64,000 bases of DNA from assembly GCF_003481985.1 (NCBI RefSeq), contig NZ_QUMD01000007.1:104201-168200 (forward strand), given 5' to 3'. Origin of the DNA: Clostridium sp. OF09-36 (lineage in GTDB: Bacteria; Bacillota; Clostridia; Lachnospirales; Lachnospiraceae). Below, in pieces: positions 58,676 to 64,000 of this stretch. Numbering within the stretch: the stretch's first letter is position 1; every line of letters starts with the position of its first letter. The position numbers were made by a program, and so were the translations under genes. The notes below the pieces were generated by a model. That model did no database searches, was not told where the DNA came from, and saw only the letters and a list, made by a program, of their open reading frames with translations.

Positions 58676-59573
58676 TTACTCTGCCGTCATTTGATGGTGC
58701 TGTGCCAGATAATGCATCCTTTTTTGCTGGTACATAGCCTGGTCAGCCTTGTGAAGCAGCGCTTCTAAGTCCACCGGACCGTGTTTAGCCGGAACCCGTA
58801 CAATACCAAAGCTGAAATTTTTCTCATAGGGCTTGTCCGATTGCTTCGCAAAATCATGCTGGATCCAGTACATTTTGCTGTACGCAACCTCCTTTGGGCA
58901 ATCCTTCAGGATAATACAGAATCATCACCGCCAAGACGGGCAAACAGGTCGTTTTCGCGCGTGCCTTCTTCACGGAATCGACAAAATGGCGGAGATAGCA
59001 GTCTCCCTCACTGTGGCCATAGTTGTCGTTGATGTATTTCAAATGGTCCAGGTCACAGTAACAAAACACCAGCTCTGCCTCCGTCTGCAGCAGCTGCTCG
59101 ATCTCCCGCTGGAAATAATAGCGGTTTCCTATCTGCGTCAGCGGATCGAGGGATGCCTGCTGCTTTTCCTGCTGTGCCTCCTCGATCAGCACACCCTCGC
59201 GCTGCTTTAACTGCTCTGTCATGGTATTGAACGCCTCTGAGAATTCGCCCAGGTACGATACCTTCTGGGAGTAATCTCCCTTCGCTACCTGCTTTGCCTG
59301 CCAGGTCAGGTGATTTAAATTCGCGTGGATATTCTTTAAGTTTTCACAGAGAAAATTATCTCTCCCCGGTGCCTCTGCCGAAAGGGTTCCGTTTGACAGC
59401 GCAGCCGAATATGCCTTCATCTCCTGCACGGCACGGTCCAGATACTGCAGACCCATGCCAAGCTTTTTGAAGGGCTCATCCAGACGTTCCAGATCCAGCG
59501 GCTGTGGCTTCGCATCATACAAGATGCTTCTCAGATATTCAAATAATAAGTCACAATTTCGTTCATCGTCCAT
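58676..59573 (-). CDS. HAMP-like plus GGDEF protein, probable diguanylate cyclase (frameshifted twice)
   Basis: Residues about 85-135 look like a HAMP linker (QVAKGDYSQKVSYLGEFSEA) without clear transmembrane helices, then a GGDEF domain (SLDPLTQIGNRYYFQREIE, CYCDLDHLKYINDNYGHSEGD). The signature sits on two frame slips: near 58962 the frame returns to ENDLFARLGGD, and near 58921 one A restores GGDEFCIILKDCPKEVAYSK. So the active site is intact after repair and cyclic-di-GMP synthesis is predicted. The start at 59573 follows AGGAG with an eight-base spacing. It lies 81 bases after the V4R gene. Confidence 0.85.
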
Positions 59574-59654
59574 ACACCAAGCTCCTGTTTTCATCACTGT
59601 TTTGCATTCCCGCCATGGCTGCTTTCCCAGTCCGGTTATGCCCCATGCTGCGCT

Positions 59655-60191
59655 TTATTCTGTAACCTCAGCCCGGAAACGGCACACACGGTCCCCGGTT
59701 GCCCAGCAGTCCACCTCGATCGCCTCATATTTTTTCCCGGAATAGGTCGACAGGATCCCGGAAATAAAGCCTTCATCATAATTGCAGACTGTCTCCCCGA
59801 GTACCGGAAGGCCAGAGCAGTCTGCATCCTCCGATACAGTCAGGATGATCTCACCGGTTTCCTCATTGATATCTTCAATGCGGAGCACCCCGATCTTTAA
59901 TTCGGAAAGCTTCTGCTGGAGTCCGCCTACGAACTGGTCTAACGGAAGCGTCAGGTCCAGGAAATTCTTTGCAAAATATTCGCCCGCCTTCCATCCGGCC
60001 TTCCGGAAGATATCGATCTGGGTTTCTTTTCCAAACCGTCGGATAAGCTCGTCCTTCATAGAATATTCCAGCATCCGGTATACCATGACCGGAAGCTCAT
60101 CTCCCAGGTTTCCACGGCTGTCTGGGTCATACTGTAAATACTCACCGAAGCTGATCGGTTTTTTGTCCGCAAGAAAAATATTGTCTGTCAT
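59655..60191 (-). CDS. V4R-domain (4-vinyl-reductase-like) sensor protein
   Basis: A 178-residue cytoplasmic protein made of an N-terminal helical part (LPVMVYRMLEYSMKDELIRR) and a V4R domain with the typical ending EAIEVDCWATGDRVCRFRAE. V4R domains bind small hydrophobic ligands and often sit in front of signalling outputs. The adjacent GGDEF gene suggests a two-protein system in which this senses a ligand for the cyclase; that is inference from position. The start is an ATG with AAGGA 12 bases upstream. Confidence 0.8.
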   Translation of the reverse strand: MTDNIFLADKKPISFGEYLQYDPDSRGNLGDELPVMVYRMLEYSMKDELIRRFGKETQIDIFRKAGWKAGEYFAKNFLDLTLPLDQFVGGLQQKLSELKIGVLRIEDINEETGEIILTVSEDADCSGLPVLGETVCNYDEGFISGILSTYSGKKYEAIEVDCWATGDRVCRFRAEVTE

Positions 60192-60235
60192 ATCCGTTCA
60201 CGTTCCTTCTTTCCTGTTTCTTAACAAAATTTTTA

Positions 60236-60626
60236 TTATACAAAATTCGCAATTATCTGTCTATTAAATGCCTCAAAAATATGCTGCTGGAATTCCTCCG
60301 ATATACCGATCCCGTTGTCTTCTACGGAAATCTCAGTGATACACCAGCCTTCCTTTTCGTGCGGAAACGTCCCGGGTTTTCCTTTTCATAAACCGGATAG
60401 CAGGCTGTGAAAATATGTCCCCAGGTCGTATCCTATCCATGATCTCCTGGGAATATACGGTCTCACCGGATAAGGCCGTATCGATATAAGGGATCATCTC
60501 GTCCTCGATGAGTGTGCCCGGATAGGCAAAATCCTCCGCTGACAGGTTCAGACCGTCAATATGATAGACTAGCTTTCCTTCGTCATTGCGCTTTGCCGTA
60601 TAAAGGTAGCGGACCGACCGCAGCAT
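60236..60626 (-). pseudogene. Relic of a sensor histidine kinase (sensor piece joined to ATPase piece)
   Basis: The right part (about 60360-60626) reads like a ligand-sensing segment, LRSVRYLYTAKRNDEGKLVY then IDTALSGETVYSQEIMD. After a frame change the left part reads HEKEGWCITEISVEDNGIGI then SEEFQQHIFEAFN, the N and G1 boxes of a histidine-kinase ATPase, stopping at 60236. The whole dimerisation domain and most of the ATPase are missing, so it is a deletion chimera. It starts right at the stop of the dehydratase gene, with no start signal of its own. Confidence 0.7.
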
Positions 60627-60658
60627 CCGAAGATCATTGAGCGCGCCGGGTCTGCACC

Positions 60659-61819
60659 CTATGCGTAGCTATAGCTCTGGTTGATGCTGATCTCGACCGC
60701 TCCGTTTTCCTCAGCACGGGTCTGTCTTCCATTCATAACTTCCTGGAAGCAGGACAGCATCTCTTCTTTTAATTCCTCCAGGGTCTTTTCCCCCCGGATG
60801 CTGGCACTGGTATCCACATCAATGATCTCATACAGTGCCTGCGCCGTATCGTGGTTTCCTGTGATCTTTATGACCGGTGTGACCGGATTTCCAATCGGGT
60901 TGCCCAGTCCTGTTGTAAAAGCAACCAGAGTTGCACCCGCAGCCACTAACGCCGTGACATTTAACACATCGGACGCAGCCGCATTTACAAAATACAGACC
61001 TTTTTTATCGATCCACTGGCCATACTCATAACAGCCGTCAAACGGTCTGGAACCCGCCTTATGGATACAGCCCAGTGACTTCTCGGTAAGCGTGGTGATA
61101 CCTCCCGCCATATTGCCCGGGGAAGGATTCCCGCAGCGCACATCCTGCCCGGATTCTGCATAGCGGTTCCGCTCCCAGTCAATGATGGCCTGGTAGATCT
61201 GCTCTCCGATCTCTGGGGTTCTTCCGCTTTTTCGCAAAATATGTTCAGCACCAATGGCCTCAGCCGTCTCACTCAGGATCGCCGTACCTCCCGCATCGAT
61301 CACCTCATCGGTGACCAGCCCCAGCACAGTGTTGGAAGAAAAGCCGGAGGTCGGGTCAGAGCCGCCGCACTCCAGCCCCAGGATCAAGTCAGAAAGATCT
61401 GCCTCTGTTCTTAGAACCGCAGCTGCCTCCTGCTGCAGCTGGCGGACCAGAACACTTCCCTTTTCTATGGTTTTTCCAAGGCCTCCCTCTGCCTGGATTC
61501 CCACATAATGAACTGGCTTTTCTGACTTTTTCCAGATTGCCTCCCGGTACTGCTCCTCCTTAATAAACTCGCAGCCAAGCCCTACGATCAGGACACCGTA
61601 TACATTGGCATTCGCCAAAATCCCAGACAAAACGTCCATCATCACTACCATATCCTTCGGGTTCAAGCCACAGCCAACCGGGTTTGGAAGGAATACTGCG
61701 TCACAGGCTGCTGCGATCTTTTTTGCTGCTATTTCCGCACAGATCACGCCAGGCATGACCACCACATGGTTGCGGATCCCTACTTTTCCGTCTTTTCGAA
61801 GATACCCCTGGAATTTCAT
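60659..61819 (-). CDS. UxaA-family hydroxyacid dehydratase, large subunit
   Basis: C-terminal catalytic part of the altronate/galactarate dehydratase family, which removes water from sugar acids; sulfolactate lyases also belong here. Motifs: YLRKDGKVGIRNHVVVMPGV, NPVGCGLNP, LGLECGGSDPTSGFSSN, GNMAGGITTLTEKSLG and GNPVTPVIKITGN. The length of 386 residues fits the split arrangement in which the SAF domain is a separate gene. It starts one base after the SAF gene stop, with GGAGG inside it. The true substrate is not decided by sequence; D-altronate is the default. Confidence 0.88.
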   Translation of the reverse strand: MKFQGYLRKDGKVGIRNHVVVMPGVICAEIAAKKIAAACDAVFLPNPVGCGLNPKDMVVMMDVLSGILANANVYGVLIVGLGCEFIKEEQYREAIWKKSEKPVHYVGIQAEGGLGKTIEKGSVLVRQLQQEAAAVLRTEADLSDLILGLECGGSDPTSGFSSNTVLGLVTDEVIDAGGTAILSETAEAIGAEHILRKSGRTPEIGEQIYQAIIDWERNRYAESGQDVRCGNPSPGNMAGGITTLTEKSLGCIHKAGSRPFDGCYEYGQWIDKKGLYFVNAAASDVLNVTALVAAGATLVAFTTGLGNPIGNPVTPVIKITGNHDTAQALYEIIDVDTSASIRGEKTLEELKEEMLSCFQEVMNGRQTRAEENGAVEISINQSYSYA

Positions 61820-61820
61820 A

Positions 61821-62111
61821 TCATTTCACCTCCGGATAATCGCTGATATTGTGTGTATGTACCCATGCTCCCGGCTCGATATCCGCCAATGCACGGCCAA
61901 TATTCTCCCCGTATTTCAACACCTGCTCTCCCTGCTTCACTGCTTTTACCGCGGCCTTATGGTACTTTGGAATGTCCTCCAGCGCAGGAAGCGTATGAAT
62001 CCCGCCTGCGTCCCTCCAACAAAGCATCTGTCCCCCCTTTACCAGCTCTGTTGTCATGATCACATGGTCATTTTCATTTACGATCATTGCGTTAGTCTGT
62101 AAGTTTTCCAT
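61821..62111 (-). CDS. UxaA-family dehydratase, SAF-domain small subunit
   Basis: A 96-residue protein matching the N-terminal SAF domain of altronate dehydratase (NAMIVNENDHVIMTTELVKG, KQGEQVLKYGENIGRALADI, GAWVHTHNISDY). The start at 62111 (MENLQTNAM) follows AAAGGAG; a longer opening reaching 62165 is not supported. It is tightly coupled to the large subunit, and the two should form one enzyme. Confidence 0.87.
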   Translation of the reverse strand: MENLQTNAMIVNENDHVIMTTELVKGGQMLCWRDAGGIHTLPALEDIPKYHKAAVKAVKQGEQVLKYGENIGRALADIEPGAWVHTHNISDYPEVK

Positions 62112-62196
62112 AGCTTCTCCTTTCTTGCGATCAGTCCATCCTTCAGCTTTTCTAGTCTCGTCCATAGTGTGTCTCCCATCATCTTAAGCATATATT

Positions 62197-62576
62197 TTAT
62201 AAGGCTTCTGCCTTCCTCAGGATCAGGTCTGCGCTCCCAAAATCGATCACGTTTAAGTGTGCCAGTTTATTTCTGGCATCCCGGAAGCATTCCATTTCCT
62301 GATACTCACTGCTGCTTACGTGGATCAGCTGGTTTCCCACCATATAAATAAGCATTCCGATCTCGACCTCCTCCGGGGTTGTTACCTTCTGTCCATAAGA
62401 ATTGCTGACCGGAAGTGCCTTCTGGATCGCATCCTTATGTTTTTTTATAAAAGAGCTCCGGTATTTTTCGATGACCGGAAATTTATTTGGGATAGATCCG
62501 GCACCAATGCGTCTGTCAGATGCTGCAGCTTTTCCAGATCACACTTCAGGCCTTCTACAGAATTTGTCTTTTGCAT
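62197..62576 (-). CDS. Small hypothetical protein with HEPN-like R-N-x3-H motif (frameshifted)
   Basis: Begins MQKTNSVEGLKCDLEKLQHL at 62576 and shifts frame near 62480. The repaired frame continues PNKFPVIEKYRSSFIKKHKD, VTTPEEVEIGMLIYMVGNQL and ends CFRDARNKLAHLNVIDFGSA, stopping at 62197. About 125 residues, mostly helical by eye. RNKLAH fits the Rx4H signature of HEPN RNases or HEPN-like helical domains, but one short motif is weak proof. No ATPase or toxin partner gene is adjacent. Confidence 0.5.
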
Positions 62577-62651
62577 GCTCTATCTTCCCCTTCTGTTTTA
62601 TTAGAATCATTATACCCTTCTGTCCGGGCATCGTCAACAAACATGGCCGGC

Positions 62652-62722
62652 GCAAAAAAAGAAAAGGAATTTCTTTTTCAGAGCGGCATCAAAATGACCT
62701 GACACCATGAAAAAGAAATTCC
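62652..62722 (-). terminator. Terminator after the small zinc-ribbon-like gene
   Basis: A perfect 14-bp inverted repeat (ggaatttctttttc / gaaaaagaaattcc) with a 29-base loop is followed on the minus strand by TTTTCTTTTTTT. Confidence 0.7.
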
Positions 62723-62782
62723 ATTTCATGTTTTCGTGTATTACAACGGCAATTGAACCGCCTAAGATTCACGCTCACTATC

Positions 62783-63041
62783 CTAACTATATGAGGACAG
62801 ATCCAATTCCGCACCACAGGCGCAGGTTACCGTTCTGGAAATCCCCATGCTATTCGGCACAAAATAGTATCCATATCCTCCGCCAAACGCGCCAAAGCTC
62901 TGGCAGCCTCCGGCCGTGCGGTATCTGCATTTATGCTCCCGCTGCCATTTGGCGATCTTTAAGGCATCGTCCTTCAAGAATCTTTTCACCTCTTTTGCGT
63001 GATTGGTCTCCTGTGTAAAGACAATTGATTAACTGTCTCAT
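62783..63041 (-). CDS. Small Cys-containing hypothetical protein (frameshifted)
   Basis: A strong ribosome site (GGGAGG, nine bases) precedes an ATG at 63041 (MRQLINCLY). A shift near 63015 leads into TQETNHAKEVKRFLKDDALK and a Cys pattern C-x7-C ... C-x-C (HKCRYRTAGGC, VTCACG) that could bind zinc, with a Gly-rich centre (GAFGGGYGYYF). About 85 residues. I do not recognise the family. Confidence 0.5.
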
Positions 63042-63137
63042 AATCGGTTTCCTCCCTTTGCTTTTTCTATTATACACGCTTATGTTGTAAATAGCAGTCA
63101 GCCGCTAGTTGAATGAATTGACAGGGTATAAATTTCA

Positions 63138-63166
63138 AGAGGCTGCCTCATCACGAAGCAGCCTCT
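63138..63166. terminator. Hairpin after the HAD phosphatase gene
   Basis: agaggctgc and gcagcctct form a 9-bp stem with an 11-base loop about 45 bases after the gene's stop. The T-run on the minus strand is weak, so termination is likely but not certain. Confidence 0.55.
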
Positions 63167-63211
63167 CTTCTTATGCGATTATTATTTTTCTTGCCTAACC
63201 TTTTTTCCAAC

Positions 63212-63734
63212 TTAAAAACCGGATGCTTTCTTCTCCATTTCTGCATCCAGAACCGCTCTTAATTCCTCTGCAGTGCCAACACGGGCACCCTCAAAGCGAC
63301 CGTTATTACCGTTGATCTCATTCAGCCACTTCACGCCAAGCGCCTGCTTCCTCCCAGCGGTGGAGATTCGGCGTATGGTCATCAATAAGGATATCTGCCG
63401 TGCTGAGCTTCCGATGCAGCATAGCTTCGATGAACTCCGCCTTGTTTTTCCCATACGGCACGAACAGGCAATGCGCTGAATCAATCTCCGGAAGATACTT
63501 GTCCAGCCACTTTTTCTTTTCCAGAAGTGCTCTGGTGTCCGTATAATACGAGGACAGAATATAAATGTTCTCACCAGCCTTCATTGCATCTCGCATGAAA
63601 TCCAGCAACTCCACTTCCGGCTCCAAATCAGCATAATATCCCGGCTTTCTGGTTTCCTCAACCGGCACATCGCGCCACTTGGCAATCGTGCCATCCATAT
63701 CAAAATAAACCCGCATCTCACTCTTTAATTTCAT
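63212..63734 (-). CDS. HAD-superfamily phosphatase, 5'-nucleotidase-like (frameshifted)
   Basis: The N-terminal HAD motif I is VYFDMDGTIAKWRD, with the nucleophile Asp and general acid. Motif II region is IYILSSYYTD, and motif IV LIDDHTPNL. This layout resembles small cytosolic 5'(3')-nucleotidases, but the substrate is not proven. The frame slips near 63345; one base restored gives WEEAGALGVKWLNEINGN and a stop at 63212, total about 174 residues. AGGAG precedes the start at 63734. Confidence 0.8.
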
Positions 63735-63892
63735 TTTCTCTGCTCCTATCTGTTCAAAATCATAACAGATTCTGTGTAAAGTCGCAAGAGATTATCCCGA
63801 TATCCGCATGTTTTTTTCCAAAATGCGAACTGTTAGTATACCACATATAGTAATTTCTATTATCATATCGCAATATATGGTTTATTCTCATG

Positions 63893-64000
<108 letters not shown>

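Overview
The window reads as a chromosomal segment of an anaerobic, spore-forming Clostridia, most likely Lachnospiraceae. The grounds are the Gram-positive order pyrH-frr-uppS-cdsA-dxr-rseP-ispG-polC, a PolC-type replicase, a clostridial single-chain PurL, endospore-type cell-wall genes (DacF-like carboxypeptidase, PdaA-like deacetylase, SpoIID-like protein), an EtfAB-linked lactate oxidation operon and moderate GC content. The organism call is inference; there is no 16S gene or other species marker here. Most genes lie on the minus strand.

Layout from left to right. 1-3.5 kb: an M28 metallopeptidase cut by the left edge, and aspartate kinase lysC. 3.6-11.5 kb: purL, then, reading leftwards from 10.2 kb, a luxS - PAS/GGDEF/EAL - minimal sigma-like gene set, preceded by a truncated transglutaminase gene. 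11.9-16.8 kb: carAB with a strong promoter; CarB carries an extra FMN-type (PNPOx-like) C-terminal domain. 16.9-25 kb: a plus-strand SpoIID/peptidoglycan-binding gene, then hflX, a TPR protein, dut, scpB and scpA from a good promoter, a metallophosphoesterase and dacF. 25.2-27.4 kb: plus-strand pdaA and an iron alcohol dehydrogenase. 27.5-32.3 kb: a membrane-anchored oleate hydratase, bioY, a hypothetical gene and a transglutaminase. 32.3-32.9 kb: relics of a lost SDR/SnoaL-like operon. 32.9-39.8 kb: the lactate operon lctP - acyl-CoA dehydrogenase - etfB - etfA - FAD lactate dehydrogenase - GntR regulator. 40.2-46.4 kb: pfkB kinase - udk - nhaC - deleted iadA copy - iadA - diguanylate cyclase - smr. 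46.4-58.6 kb: the polC to pyrH operon, headed by a phosphopantetheinyl transferase gene with a structured leader. 58.7-64 kb: a V4R sensor with a diguanylate cyclase, a histidine-kinase relic, a UxaA-type dehydratase pair, small hypothetical genes, a HAD phosphatase, and the 3' end (domains V and VI) of a group II intron running off the right edge.

How the genes fit together. Housekeeping blocks cover pyrimidine (carAB, pyrH, udk, dut) and purine (purL) synthesis, isoprenoid, lipid and wall precursors (dxr, ispG, uppS, cdsA) and chromosome replication and segregation (polC, scpAB). Carbon and energy genes suggest lactate and sugar-acid use with electron transfer flavoprotein. Cyclic-di-GMP signalling recurs: a phosphodiesterase beside luxS, a membrane GGDEF protein beside smr, and a GGDEF protein beside a V4R sensor.

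About eighteen genes, including polC, pyrH, purL and lysC, are broken by one-base shifts, mostly apparent deletions in short homopolymers, and read cleanly once shifted. The likeliest cause is uncorrected long-read error rather than gene death, so these are annotated as single genes with the shift position. Separate from these are real-looking relics with large deletions: the iadA copy, the SDR/SnoaL pieces, the histidine-kinase chimera, and the N-terminally truncated transglutaminase and NhaC.
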